A stretch of DNA of 64,000 nt, taken from Pedobacter cryoconitis. Its GTDB lineage: Bacteria; Bacteroidota; Bacteroidia; Sphingobacteriales; Sphingobacteriaceae. Below are positions 10,201-18,315 of this stretch, piece by piece. Position 1 is the first letter of the stretch. Each line of letters opens with the position of its first letter. The stretch covers positions 54,362-118,361 of the forward strand of contig NZ_QLLR01000017.1 of NCBI RefSeq assembly GCF_003259615.1, given 5' to 3'. Under the pieces are notes generated by a model. It was given only the letters and a program-made list of their open reading frames with translations, did no database searches and was not told where the DNA came from. Made by a program: the position numbers and the translations under genes.

Positions 10201-11518
10201 ATTCAAAATCGTAGAAAAAGGTACTGGTAAAGTTATCATGACCAATAATATCCCTTACGGTTCATTCTTATATGTTGAAGAAGGAGCTGAAATTTCAAAA
10301 GGTGATAAGATTTGTTCATGGGATCCATATAACGCGGTTATTATCTCGGAGTTTGCCGGTAAAATCGAATTTGATGCAATTATTGAAGGTGTTACCTTCC
10401 GTGAAGAGTCAGATGAGCAAACTGGTCACCGTGAGAAAGTAATTATCGATACACGTGATAAAACTAAAAATCCATCAGTAAGAGTAGTAGATAAAAAAGG
10501 TGAATTAATCAGACAGTATAACATTCCTGTTGGAGCTCACGTTTCTATCGATGATGGAGAAGCAGTTAAAACTGGTCAGATCTTAGTTAAAATCCCTCGT
10601 GCTACAGGAAAAACAAGAGATATTACGGGTGGTTTACCACGTGTAACTGAATTGTTCGAAGCACGTAACCCTTCTAATCCAGCTGTAGTAACTGAGATTG
10701 ATGGTGTGGTAACTTTAGGTGGTGTGAAACGTGGTAATCGTGAGATGACTATCGAATCAAAAGATGGTGAGATCAAGAAATATCTTGTACCATTATCTAA
10801 ACACATCCTGGTTCAGGACAATGACTTCGTGAAAGCTGGTATGCCATTATCAGACGGATCGATTTCTCCTGCGGATATTTTAGCAATTAAAGGCCCTGCT
10901 GCTGTACAAGAATACTTAGTAAATGGTATACAAGAGGTTTACCGTTTACAAGGTGTAAAAATCAATGATAAACACTTTGAGGTTATTGTACACCAGATGA
11001 TGCAGAAAGTTCATATTGAAGATCCGGGTGATACTACATTCTTAGAAAATAATTCTGTAGATCGTTGGGACTTCATGATTGAAAATGATGACATCTATGA
11101 CAAGAAAGTTGTTATTGATGCTGGTGATTCAAATACTGTTAAACCAGGTCAGATTCTTTCTCTGCGTAAATTAAGAGACGAAAATTCTCAATTAAAACGT
11201 AAAGACTTGAAACAGATCGAAGTTCGTGATGCAAGGTCAGCAACTGCTAGTTCTGTATTACAAGGTATTACACGTGCATCATTAGGTACTAAATCATTCA
11301 TTTCTGCAGCTTCCTTCCAGGAAACTACAAAAGTATTGAACGAAGCTGCAATTGCAGGTAAACGTGATAACATGCTTGGACTGAAAGAAAACGTAATCGT
11401 TGGTCACTTGATTCCTTCAGGTACTGGAGTTCGCGGATACGAACGTATTATCGTTGGTTCACAAGAAGAGTATGACAAATTATTAGCTTCGAAACAAGAA
11501 GAAGAAATAGAAGCATAA
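7226..11518 (+). CDS. rpoC: DNA-directed RNA polymerase subunit beta'
   Basis: The 1430-residue protein is full-length RpoC. The N-terminal zinc site (CHCGKYKR…VCDRCG, about residues 66-85) is intact. The catalytic NADFDGD motif has its three Mg-binding aspartates at 474, 476 and 478. A second cysteine cluster (CENKRGVCALC) begins at residue 895, followed by the conserved GEPGTQLTLRTFHVGG. It ends in a strong intrinsic terminator that separates it from the DUF3467 gene. Confidence 0.98.
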   Translation: MSYKKDNKLKSNFTSITISLASPEAILERSSGEVLKPETINYRTYKPERDGLFCERIFGPVKDYECHCGKYKRIRYKGIVCDRCGVEVTEKKVRRERMGHINLVVPVAHIWYFRSLPNKIGYLLGLPTKRLDLIIYYERYVVIQSGLMEEQGIQYMDFLTEEEYLDILDKLPKENQYLDDKDPNKFIAKMGAEALEDLLKRIDLDTLSYNLRHQAANETSQQRKNEALKRLQVVEAFRGARTRIENNPEWMIIKIVPVIPPELRPLVPLEGGRFATSDLNDLYRRVIIRNNRLKRLIEIKAPEVILRNEKRMLQEAVDSLFDNSRKVNAVKTEGNRALKSLSDILKGKQGRFRQNLLGKRVDYSARSVIVVGPNLKLHECGLPKDMAAELFKPFIIRKMIERGIVKTVKSAKKIVDRKDPLVWDILENVLKGHPVLLNRAPTLHRLGIQSFQPKLVEGKAIQLHPLVCTAFNADFDGDQMAVHLPLGHAAILEAQVLMLAAHNILNPANGTPITVPSQDMVLGLYYITKGRRTDENRVVNGQDFSFYSPEEVIIAYNEKRIDLHAFIKVKVNVKDSDGNIVNKLTETTVGRVLFNQMVPAEVGYINELLTKKSLRDIIGDVVKVTGMARASRFLDDIKELGFQMAFRGGLSFNLQDVNIPAEKQVLLEQASAEVEEVRNNYNMGFITNNERYNQIIDIWTRINNRLTSFVMTQLSSDNQGFNSVYMMLDSGARGSKEQIRQLCGMRGLMAKPQKSGSGGEIIENPILSNFKEGLSVLEYFISTHGARKGLADTALKTADAGYLTRRLHDVAQDMIVNAADCGTLRGMYTTALKDNEDIVEPLYDRILGRISLHDVFNPLDGALLVGAGQDIDEDIAKSIEESPLEGVEIRSVLTCENKRGVCALCYGRNLATGKRVQRGEAVGVIAAQSIGEPGTQLTLRTFHVGGTASNIAAESQINAKFDGIIEFENVRTVANDTGEQGVKQIVLGRSGEFKIVEKGTGKVIMTNNIPYGSFLYVEEGAEISKGDKICSWDPYNAVIISEFAGKIEFDAIIEGVTFREESDEQTGHREKVIIDTRDKTKNPSVRVVDKKGELIRQYNIPVGAHVSIDDGEAVKTGQILVKIPRATGKTRDITGGLPRVTELFEARNPSNPAVVTEIDGVVTLGGVKRGNREMTIESKDGEIKKYLVPLSKHILVQDNDFVKAGMPLSDGSISPADILAIKGPAAVQEYLVNGIQEVYRLQGVKINDKHFEVIVHQMMQKVHIEDPGDTTFLENNSVDRWDFMIENDDIYDKKVVIDAGDSNTVKPGQILSLRKLRDENSQLKRKDLKQIEVRDARSATASSVLQGITRASLGTKSFISAASFQETTKVLNEAAIAGKRDNMLGLKENVIVGHLIPSGTGVRGYERIIVGSQEEYDKLLASKQEEEIEA

Positions 11519-11540
11519 TTTAAATAGTTAATTTTTTTTT

Positions 11541-11576
11541 AATCCCTCCTGATCTTGTCAGGGGGGATTTTTTTTT
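11541..11576 (+). terminator. Intrinsic terminator of the rpoBC operon
   Basis: A 12-bp GC-rich stem (11541-11552 with 11557-11568, one G-T pair) is followed by an uninterrupted T run. It lies 22 bases after the rpoC stop and matches a classic Rho-independent terminator. Confidence 0.9.
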
Positions 11577-11608
11577 AATATAGCTACCATGCTAAGGAAT
11601 TAAAGAAG

Positions 11609-11616
11609 TAGTTTTG
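11609..11616 (+). promoter_or_regulatory. Bacteroidota-type -7 element before the DUF3467 gene
   Basis: TAGTTTTG fits the TAnnTTTG consensus and ends four bases before the ATG at 11621. If it is used, transcription would start at or very near the start codon. Confidence 0.5.
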
Positions 11617-11620
11617 TAGT

Positions 11621-11935
11621 ATGGAAAACGAAAACAACGATAATCAGATTAACATTGAACTTTCTGAAGAAATAGCAGAAGGTATATTTTCAAACCTTGC
11701 CATTATCACGCACTCTAACACGGAGTTCGTACTGGATTTTATCAGGGTAATGCCAGGCGTACCAAAGGCAAAAGTGAAATCAAGAATCATCTTGACTCCG
11801 GAACACGCCAAGAGATTAATGAGTGCAATGCAGGATAATATAGAGAAATTCGAGTCAATTAATGGCAGGATCAAAACTCAGGAAGAGCCATCAGGATTTC
11901 CAATGAATTTTGGCGGGCCGACGGCGCAAGCTTAA
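11621..11935 (+). CDS. DUF3467 family protein
   Basis: This 104-residue protein resembles the DUF3467 family (ELSEEIAEGIFSNLAIITHSNTEFVLDF, then a VPKAKVKSRIILTPEHAKRL segment). The family is found directly downstream of rpoC in many Bacteroidota and has no settled function. There is no signal peptide or membrane span, so it should be cytoplasmic. It has its own candidate promoter after the rpoC terminator, so it may be regulated apart from RNA polymerase. It ends before a convergent terminator shared with miaA. Confidence 0.85.
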   Translation: MENENNDNQINIELSEEIAEGIFSNLAIITHSNTEFVLDFIRVMPGVPKAKVKSRIILTPEHAKRLMSAMQDNIEKFESINGRIKTQEEPSGFPMNFGGPTAQA

Positions 11936-11941
11936 TTCAAA

Positions 11942-11969
11942 GAAGCTTCTTGTTAAAGAAAGAAGCTTC
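11942..11969. repeat. Small hairpin after the DUF3467 gene
   Basis: GAAGCTTCTT (starting at 11942) pairs with AAGAAGCTTC just before 11970 around a short loop. It lies upstream of the main convergent terminator and has no T run of its own. Confidence 0.45.
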
Positions 11970-11978
11970 CTGATCAAT

Positions 11979-12015
11979 AAGGAGAAAAATGATTTCTGCC
12001 GTTGTTTTTCTCCTT
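11979..12015. terminator. Bidirectional terminator between the DUF3467 gene and miaA
   Basis: An 11-bp perfect stem (11979-11989 with 12005-12015) has an A-rich left arm and a T-rich right arm, as expected for convergent genes sharing one terminator. Confidence 0.7.
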
Positions 12016-12019
12016 TATT

Positions 12020-12931
12020 TTAGTTTTTTATATTCTGTTCGACGAAATTAATGACTTCTGCCGGTTGATCAGGTGTAAACCAATGGATTTGGGTGTCTCT
12101 TCTGAACCACGTCAGCTGACGCTTTGCAAATCGCCTGGTATTCTGTTTGATCTTCTCCACAGCAAAATCATAAGTAATCGTACCATCCAGATAGTCGAAA
12201 AGTTCTGCATAACCTACTGTTTTCAGTGCATTCAGCTCTCTGAATTCGATTAGAGATTTGACTTCTTCTAAAAGGCCTTCCTCCAGCATCACATCTACAC
12301 GGTTATTGATACGCTCATATAAAAGCGGTCTTTCCATATTTAAGCCGATCTTTATGATATTAAAAGATCTTTCTTTCCTGCTGTTTGTTAAAAATGAAGA
12401 CACTTTTTTTCCAGTAGACAAGAAGAATTCCAGTCCGCGGATGAGACGTTGTGTGTTCGCCTGGTCTACTTTCGCATAATATTCAGGATCTGCCGCTTCA
12501 AGCTGTGCTTTGATAGGTTCAAGTCCCTCTGTTTCAAATAAATTATTTAGCTGACTTCTGATTTCCATGTCCGTATCCGGTAATTCATCAAGCCCCTTGG
12601 TTACAGCATCCAGATATAAACCAGATCCTCCAACCATAATTGCCAGATCGTGCCTTGTAAAGATTTCATCCAATAACCCTAGGGCTTGTTTTTCGAAATC
12701 TCCGGTACTAAAGAAAGTATTGATAGAATGAGAGTCAATAAAATGATGTTTCGCAGCAGCAAGCTCATCTGCATGAGGCTTTGCAGTACCTATTGACATT
12801 TCTTTAAAAAACTGTCTGGAATCAGCAGAGATAATTTCTGTTGTAAAATGTTGGGCCAGCGTAATAGCTAAAGCTGTTTTACCTATTGCCGTAGGCCCAG
12901 CAATTACAATTAATGTTTTATTTTTTGCCAT
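12020..12931 (-). CDS. miaA: tRNA dimethylallyltransferase MiaA
   Basis: The 303-residue protein adds a dimethylallyl group to A37 of tRNAs that read UNN codons. The N-terminal P-loop (GPTAIGKTA, residues 12-20) and the following DSRQFFKEM are typical of the family, as are the QRLIRGLEFF segment and the C-terminal NTRRFAKRQLTWFR. Length is normal. It starts nine bases after the stop of the pRiA4b ORF-3-like gene and is probably co-transcribed with it. Confidence 0.96.
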   Translation of the reverse strand: MAKNKTLIVIAGPTAIGKTALAITLAQHFTTEIISADSRQFFKEMSIGTAKPHADELAAAKHHFIDSHSINTFFSTGDFEKQALGLLDEIFTRHDLAIMVGGSGLYLDAVTKGLDELPDTDMEIRSQLNNLFETEGLEPIKAQLEAADPEYYAKVDQANTQRLIRGLEFFLSTGKKVSSFLTNSRKERSFNIIKIGLNMERPLLYERINNRVDVMLEEGLLEEVKSLIEFRELNALKTVGYAELFDYLDGTITYDFAVEKIKQNTRRFAKRQLTWFRRDTQIHWFTPDQPAEVINFVEQNIKN

Positions 12932-12940
12932 TGATATGGC

Positions 12941-13591
12941 TTAGTAATCTTCTTTGCTATCGTACTCATCCTCATGATAATCCTCATCTTCTGAGAAATC
13001 ATCCGACTCTGAATCATCGTCATCAGCATCTTCATTTTTTTCTGATGTTGTGATACCACGGCCATCCATAGCTTCAATTTCTTCCGTATCCTCAGGCACA
13101 AAGTCCATTTCATTCAGAAAATCGAAATCATTTGAAATAGGATTATTCGTGACTACTTCAGTTGGGATGTTATTGGCATCAAAAATCTTAGGCGCTTCAC
13201 CTATACTTTTAAAAAGAACAGGATATTCAATATTTGGATCTGTTTGCAAGATAATTTTGATCAGTTCTACATGAAACTCATAAGGGCGGTCAAAATTGTA
13301 GATATAATAAAATTTCTGATGTGGATCTTCAATAAAAGCACTCAGCTTGGATTTCTCCATTAAGCTCACACCGCGGTCAGTTTTCTTTTGCGTTGGAAGA
13401 TAGGCGATTTCATCCCCTTTGATCCAATGATCAGAACTCACATAAAATGAAGAAGATTTTTCTGCATTATAACCTGTGGTACGGTGTAATGCTTTATGTA
13501 AATCTTCAAAAGTTTGCGTTGATTTGATGTCGATTTCTCTGATCACTTCATCGTAATCGTCAAAACTAAGTCTGAATCTATAAATTGCCAT
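12941..13591 (-). CDS. pRiA4b ORF-3-like (IS1096 passenger-like) domain protein with acidic tail
   Basis: The first ~150 of 216 residues resemble the plasmid pRiA4b ORF-3 / IS1096 TnpR-like domain: YRFRLSFDDYDEVIREIDI, TFEDLHKALHRTTGY, then SSFYVSSDHWIKGDEI. Despite the domain name, no transposon ends or transposase are seen here, and such stand-alone proteins are common on chromosomes. The last ~55 residues are very rich in Asp and Glu and look disordered. The function is unknown. Placement directly before miaA suggests a shared transcript rather than a mobile gene. Confidence 0.75.
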   Translation of the reverse strand: MAIYRFRLSFDDYDEVIREIDIKSTQTFEDLHKALHRTTGYNAEKSSSFYVSSDHWIKGDEIAYLPTQKKTDRGVSLMEKSKLSAFIEDPHQKFYYIYNFDRPYEFHVELIKIILQTDPNIEYPVLFKSIGEAPKIFDANNIPTEVVTNNPISNDFDFLNEMDFVPEDTEEIEAMDGRGITTSEKNEDADDDDSESDDFSEDEDYHEDEYDSKEDY

Positions 13592-13719
13592 TTGTGCTTT
13601 ATTTCTATATTATAAAATTATAAAATAAAATATGTTTTCACTACTACATATTCATTTTATGAGATATGATGCCATTTGGGCCATAATTACAGGAACTATA
13701 ACCCCGGTATTCACATTAA

Positions 13720-15135
13720 TTATTTGGGTTGTTCTGTAATAGGGATCAGTCCAAATTCTTTTCCCTTGCGCAACATAAATGCTAACGCTTCGCCAGGTGA
13801 ATTTGTTATTTCGCCTTCCAGAATTGCTTCGCGGATTGCATTTTTAATCATGCCCACTTCCTTACCGGCAGCAAGGCCGAATACTTCCATGATGTCATTT
13901 CCTGAAACAGGAGGTTGCCAGTTTCTTATTTTATCCCGCTCTTCTACATCTTTCAGCTTTTGCTTAACCAGCTCAAAATTATTCCGGTATTTTTTTACTT
14001 TATATTCATTTTTAGTAGTCACATCCGCATTGCAGAGTAACATCAGGCTTTCAATATCCTCACCAGCATCAAATAATACGCGTCTTACCGCAGAATCTGT
14101 CACCACTTCCTGTGCCAGAACAATAGGACGCAAATGCAGCTGAACCATTTTTTGAACAAACTTCATCTTTTCATTCAACGGCAATTTCAACTGGGAGAAG
14201 ATCTGAGGAACCATTCTCGCTCCCTTATCTTCATGACCATGAAATGTCCAGCCATGATTCTCCTCAAAGCGTTTAGTCGGAGGTTTAGCAATATCATGAA
14301 GAATTGCCGCCCAGCGTAACCAAAGATCTTCTGTAACTTCACAGATATTATCCAGTACCTGCAAGGTATGGTAAAAATTGTCTTTATGTCCTTTTCCTTT
14401 AATGATTTCCACGCCATATAAATTAGCCATTTGCGGAAATATGATATGAAGCAGGCCTGTATCGAATAAATATTTAAAACCTATTGACGGAACGGCAGAG
14501 AGAATGATCTTATTCAGCTCATCAGTAATTCTTTCTTTGGAAACAATGCTGATCCTTTCCTTTTGTTTGGCAATTGCAGCCAGGGCCTGGTCATCAATAT
14601 TAAAATTCAATTGAGTTGCAAAGCGAATCGCACGCATCATACGTAAAGGATCGTCCGAAAACGTAATTTCAGCATCCAGTGGAGTACGGATTAATTTATT
14701 ATTCAAATCCTCCACCCCATTAAACGGATCAACCAACTGTCCGAAATTCTCTTTATTTAAGGAGATCGCTAAAGCATTGATTGTAAAATCCCGTCTTAAC
14801 TGATCATCCTTAATCGTACCGTTTTCAACGATAGGCTTACGGGAATCAGCACGGTAAGATTCTTTTCTTGCACCAACAAATTCAAGTTCAAGATCGCGGT
14901 ACTTTAACATGGCCGTTCCGAAGTTCTTAAAAACAGCAACTTTACTCTTTAACTGTTTTCCGGTAAGTTCAGCAAATTCGATCCCATTTCCCAATACAAC
15001 TACATCAATATCCTTTGATGGCCTTTTCAGAAAAATATCCCGTACGTATCCACCAATCACATAGGCTTCGATATGATTTTCATCGGCAATACCAGCCAGT
15101 ACCTTAAAAACAGGATGTTCTAGATTTTTTTTCAC
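13720..15135 (-). CDS. cca: CCA tRNA nucleotidyltransferase / HD domain protein
   Basis: The 471-residue protein has the class II poly(A) polymerase/CCA-adding head: GGYVRDIFLKRPSKDIDVVV near residues 28-47 with the metal-binding DID, then RRDFTINALAI near 114. An HD phosphohydrolase-like domain follows (AAILHDIAKP near 241, with FHGHEDKG downstream). It repairs or completes the 3' CCA of tRNAs, and the tRNA-Trp in this window needs that. The start codon is GTG at 15135; the length and the KNLEHPVFKV start fit the family. Confidence 0.93.
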   Translation of the reverse strand: MKKNLEHPVFKVLAGIADENHIEAYVIGGYVRDIFLKRPSKDIDVVVLGNGIEFAELTGKQLKSKVAVFKNFGTAMLKYRDLELEFVGARKESYRADSRKPIVENGTIKDDQLRRDFTINALAISLNKENFGQLVDPFNGVEDLNNKLIRTPLDAEITFSDDPLRMMRAIRFATQLNFNIDDQALAAIAKQKERISIVSKERITDELNKIILSAVPSIGFKYLFDTGLLHIIFPQMANLYGVEIIKGKGHKDNFYHTLQVLDNICEVTEDLWLRWAAILHDIAKPPTKRFEENHGWTFHGHEDKGARMVPQIFSQLKLPLNEKMKFVQKMVQLHLRPIVLAQEVVTDSAVRRVLFDAGEDIESLMLLCNADVTTKNEYKVKKYRNNFELVKQKLKDVEERDKIRNWQPPVSGNDIMEVFGLAAGKEVGMIKNAIREAILEGEITNSPGEALAFMLRKGKEFGLIPITEQPK

Positions 15136-15203
15136 TAATTATATATTGTTTTGAGCTTATAAACTCATGATGCTTCCAATAGCGTCTGCAAAAGTACTAA
15201 AAC

Positions 15204-15770
15204 TTACTTTCTTATGAAGGAAAATTGACCAGAAGGACTTAATTTCATGATCGTAGATGCTTTTTTAATGATTTTGAGTTCCTGTTCCCAGTCCACAACA
15301 TAATCGACAGCAGCTTTAATTTCTTCGTCGATCTCATCAAAAAACTGTGGAGTAGGCTGACCTGAAAGATTAGCTGAAGTAGAGACGATTGGTTTTCTGA
15401 AACGTTGCACCAACTGCTGTGCAAAATCATGCTTAACCACTCTGATGCCTACACTGCCATCTGCATTGATCACATTTTTAGCTAAATTCTTTGCCCCCGA
15501 AAAGATCAGGGTTAATGGATGTTCCGCAAATTCGATCAGATCGTACGCAACCTCAGGCACTTCAGTTATATAACTTTGTATTTTCGAATCATTGTCTACC
15601 AGGACAATAAAACTCTTATCAGCAGAGCGGCCTTTAATCACATTAATTTTTTCGACTGCCGCTTCATTCGTCGCATCACAACCTATACCCCATACTGTAT
15701 CTGTAGGATAGAGGATTACGCCCCCATTTTTCAAGACTGTTAAAGCCTTGTCAATTTCCGTTTTTAGCAT
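15204..15770 (-). CDS. L-threonylcarbamoyladenylate synthase (Sua5/YciO/YrdC family)
   Basis: The 188-residue single-domain protein makes threonylcarbamoyl-AMP, the intermediate for the t6A37 modification of tRNAs. Family signatures are ILYPTDTVWGIGCDATN near residue 19, KGRSADKSFIVLV near 46 and PIVSTSANLSGQPTP near 138. It lacks the C-terminal Sua5 domain and so is the short TsaC/YrdC type. It lies between the CCA enzyme and a glycosyltransferase, giving three tRNA-maturation genes in this stretch. Confidence 0.9.
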   Translation of the reverse strand: MLKTEIDKALTVLKNGGVILYPTDTVWGIGCDATNEAAVEKINVIKGRSADKSFIVLVDNDSKIQSYITEVPEVAYDLIEFAEHPLTLIFSGAKNLAKNVINADGSVGIRVVKHDFAQQLVQRFRKPIVSTSANLSGQPTPQFFDEIDEEIKAAVDYVVDWEQELKIIKKASTIMKLSPSGQFSFIRK

Positions 15771-15811
15771 GGTGTAAATTTATTAAATAATCTCCGGTAT
15801 TCAGAAGGTTC

Positions 15812-16930
15812 TTAATCTTTAGCGATCAGGTTGCTGTAAGAATCCATCAGCTGACGGGCTAAAACAGACGTATTGAATTGCTGTGCATAACTCAGACCCG
15901 CATCTTTCATCCTGCCGGCAAGCTCCGGATCGGCTAAAATGGAGTTTACTGCCGCTGCCAGTGCAGCCGAATCATTAGGATTTATGTACAAACTATGCGG
16001 ACCACCCGCTTCCTCCAGACAAGAGCCCGTTGCCGCGACAACTGGTATCCGGCCATAAAGTGCTTCAATAATGGGAATACCAAATCCTTCGTAAAAAGAC
16101 GGATAAACAAATACAGTGGCCAGCTGATAGATAGCAGGGAGGTCTGTAAATGGAATATCCTTCAGGAAAATTACCCTTTCCCCAAGACCCAGCCTTTCAA
16201 TTTCAGCCATTACTTTTTGTGCATAAGCCTGCTTTTTGCCAACTACGACCAATTTAAACTCAGGATCAATAGCAGGTAAAGCCTGTACTACGGCCAGTAA
16301 GTTTTTTCTTGGTTCGATGGTGCCTACATTAAGGATATACTTTTCAGGTAAATGATACTTTTCGCGTATCGAATCTTTAAACTCCTGACCAATAATTTGT
16401 TTAAAAGAATCATCACAGGTTTGATAAAGCACTTCTATTTTCGAAGGATCGATTTGATAATATTCAATAATATCATTTTTAGTCCGCTCACTGATGGCGA
16501 TGATAAGATCTGCATGTTTGCAGGCATATTTACTTTTGAAATTGTAAATCGTGCGGTCTATGAATTTGTAATACTGCGGATAACGCAGGAAAATCAGGTC
16601 ATGTATCGTAACTACAGTCCGGATCGCCGGAGATACCCCGACAGGGATTTCATTACTTAAACCATGATAGATAGCAATATTATCTTTTTTTAATTGCTTT
16701 TTTACCCCGAAAGTTCTCCATAAGAAAGAAGCCTTTTCAGGCAATACCAGGTGAATGTTCTGCTTTTCGAAAAAAGAAGAAATCTGCCCTTGGTGCTTTA
16801 CCTTAGGGCTGTAAATAAAGTATTGGTTTTGAGGGAAAAATTCCGATAACTGTAAAACAAGTGATCTGCTGTAATTGCCTAAACCGGTAAAATTATTGGC
16901 AGCTCTTTTTCCATCAAAACCAATATTCAT
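15812..16930 (-). CDS. Glycosyltransferase family 4 (GT-B) protein
   Basis: This 372-residue protein has the GT-B layout of family 4 glycosyltransferases. The N-terminal domain begins MNIGFDGKRAANNFTGLGNYSRSL. The C-terminal domain carries NVGTIEPRKNLLAVVQAL near residue 197 and the nucleotide-sugar binding segment PSFYEGFGIPIIEAL with its paired glutamates near 276. Donor and acceptor cannot be read from sequence; it probably works on a surface polysaccharide. Its ATG overlaps the dapD stop as TAATG, so the two are likely translationally coupled although their roles seem unrelated. Confidence 0.88.
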   Translation of the reverse strand: MNIGFDGKRAANNFTGLGNYSRSLVLQLSEFFPQNQYFIYSPKVKHQGQISSFFEKQNIHLVLPEKASFLWRTFGVKKQLKKDNIAIYHGLSNEIPVGVSPAIRTVVTIHDLIFLRYPQYYKFIDRTIYNFKSKYACKHADLIIAISERTKNDIIEYYQIDPSKIEVLYQTCDDSFKQIIGQEFKDSIREKYHLPEKYILNVGTIEPRKNLLAVVQALPAIDPEFKLVVVGKKQAYAQKVMAEIERLGLGERVIFLKDIPFTDLPAIYQLATVFVYPSFYEGFGIPIIEALYGRIPVVAATGSCLEEAGGPHSLYINPNDSAALAAAVNSILADPELAGRMKDAGLSYAQQFNTSVLARQLMDSYSNLIAKD

Positions 16931-17748
16931 TACACTGCTACATTGTTTTCTCTTAATGCGTCATTAAGTGAAGTCTTTTTATCTGTAGATTCTTTACGTT
17001 TTCCGATGATCAGTGCACAAGGAACCTGGTAATCACCAGCAGGGAATTTTTTAGTATAACTTCCTGGAATTACTACTGATCTTGCAGGTACGATACCTTT
17101 ATATTCAATAGGAGTACTTCCTGTCACATCAATAATTTTAGTAGAAGCAGTTAATACCACGTTTGCGCCTAAAACAGCCTCACGTTCTACACGTACACCT
17201 TCTACAACGATAGCTCTTGAACCTAGAAAGCAGTTGTCTTCGATAATAACCGGAGCAGCCTGAATTGGCTCTAAAACACCACCAATACCAACACCACCAC
17301 TTAAGTGAACATGTTTTCCAATTTGTGCACAAGAACCTACAGTAGCCCAGGTATCAACCATTGTACCTTCATCAATATAAGCACCGATGTTCACATAAGA
17401 AGGCATTAAAATTACGCCTTTAGCTAAAAATGCACCATAACGCGCACTTGCACCAGGAACAACTCTCACACCTAATTCTTTATAATTGGTTTTCAATTTC
17501 ATTTTATCATGAAACACAAAAGGACCAACTTCAATTTCTTTCATTTCTCTGATAGGGAAATAAAGGATAACAGCTTTCTTTATCCATTCATTGATGCCCC
17601 ATGAATTTAGAATTGGTTCAGCAACGCGGATTTCTCCTTTATCAAGCTGCATAACAACAGTCTCGATTGCTTCACAATATTCAGTATATTCTAATAAAGT
17701 CCTGTCTTCCCAAGCAGCCTCTATTAACTTTTTCAATTCTTTAATCAT
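16930..17748 (-). CDS. dapD: 2,3,4,5-tetrahydropyridine-2,6-dicarboxylate N-succinyltransferase
   Basis: The 272-residue protein fits DapD of the succinylase branch of lysine/diaminopimelate synthesis. It has an N-terminal helical domain and then a left-handed beta-helix of hexapeptide repeats (NIGAYIDEGTMVDTWATVGS, AQIGKHVHLSGGVGIGG, then NCFLGSRAIVVEGV). Diaminopimelate feeds peptidoglycan, matching the envelope genes elsewhere in the window. The ATG at 17748 (MIKELKK) is preferred to an upstream TTG. It is divergent from the S4 protein gene. Confidence 0.94.
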   Translation of the reverse strand: MIKELKKLIEAAWEDRTLLEYTEYCEAIETVVMQLDKGEIRVAEPILNSWGINEWIKKAVILYFPIREMKEIEVGPFVFHDKMKLKTNYKELGVRVVPGASARYGAFLAKGVILMPSYVNIGAYIDEGTMVDTWATVGSCAQIGKHVHLSGGVGIGGVLEPIQAAPVIIEDNCFLGSRAIVVEGVRVEREAVLGANVVLTASTKIIDVTGSTPIEYKGIVPARSVVIPGSYTKKFPAGDYQVPCALIIGKRKESTDKKTSLNDALRENNVAV

Positions 17749-17811
17749 TATCAATTTTTATTTTTTCACAAAATAAATCAATTTTATGTATTGAGCGATC
17801 TTTTACTTATG

Positions 17812-17819
17812 TATTTTTG
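17812..17819 (+). promoter_or_regulatory. -7 element before the S4-domain gene
   Basis: TATTTTTG fits TAnnTTTG and ends seven bases before the ATG at 17827, so the transcript would have almost no leader. Confidence 0.5.
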
Positions 17820-17826
17820 ATTTTTT

Positions 17827-18243
17827 ATGGCAGAGCAGGAAAAATTAAGGATAGATAAATACTTGTGGGCAATAAGATTGTTTAAAACAAGAACTTTAGC
17901 AACTGAGGCGTGTAAAGCTGGCCGCGTTAAATTTAACGGTCAGAATGTGAAAGCCTCTGTAGTTGTCAAACCCGGTGACGTTTACCAGGTTTCCAAAGGA
18001 ATCGAAAAAAAGATCATTGAGGTTGTCGAACTACTGTATACCAGGGTTGAATCCAAGATCGCAATTACGAAATATAAAGACATTACCCCGCTCGAAGAAA
18101 CGCAGGGGTATAAAAGCATGTTCCATTCACCAGTTTTAATCAGGGACAGGGGAGCAGGAAGGCCAACCAAAAGAGATCGTAGAGAGATTGATGATTTAAA
18201 AGGTAACCTTTTTGACGAAGACGAAGACAAAAAAGACGAATAA
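17827..18243 (+). CDS. S4-domain RNA-binding protein (Hsp15/HslR-like)
   Basis: The 138-residue protein opens with an S4 RNA-binding domain (LRIDKYLWAIRLFKTRTLATEACKAG, then VKFNGQNVKASVVVKPGD). A short basic/acidic tail follows (GRPTKRDRREIDDL…DEDEDKKDE). This is the layout of Hsp15-type proteins, which in E. coli bind stalled 50S subunits carrying nascent chains. Substrate use here is inferred from the family. It ends in a strong bidirectional terminator shared with the OmpH-like lipoprotein gene. Confidence 0.85.
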   Translation: MAEQEKLRIDKYLWAIRLFKTRTLATEACKAGRVKFNGQNVKASVVVKPGDVYQVSKGIEKKIIEVVELLYTRVESKIAITKYKDITPLEETQGYKSMFHSPVLIRDRGAGRPTKRDRREIDDLKGNLFDEDEDKKDE

Positions 18244-18260
18244 CAATAATACGGTTTCAT

Positions 18261-18299
18261 AAAAAAGCCCTGGTAGTTCTGAACTACCAGGGCTTTTTT
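18261..18299. terminator. Bidirectional terminator
   Basis: A perfect 19-bp stem (18261-18279 with 18281-18299) starts with six A's and ends with six T's, so it can stop transcription from both the S4 gene and the OmpH-like gene. Confidence 0.93.
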
Positions 18300-18315
18300 A
18301 TGGAGCTGTAACAGC

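Noticed and set aside
12941..13591. Insertion sequence because of the IS1096/pRiA4b domain name
   Set aside because: No inverted repeats, transposase or target duplication flank it.
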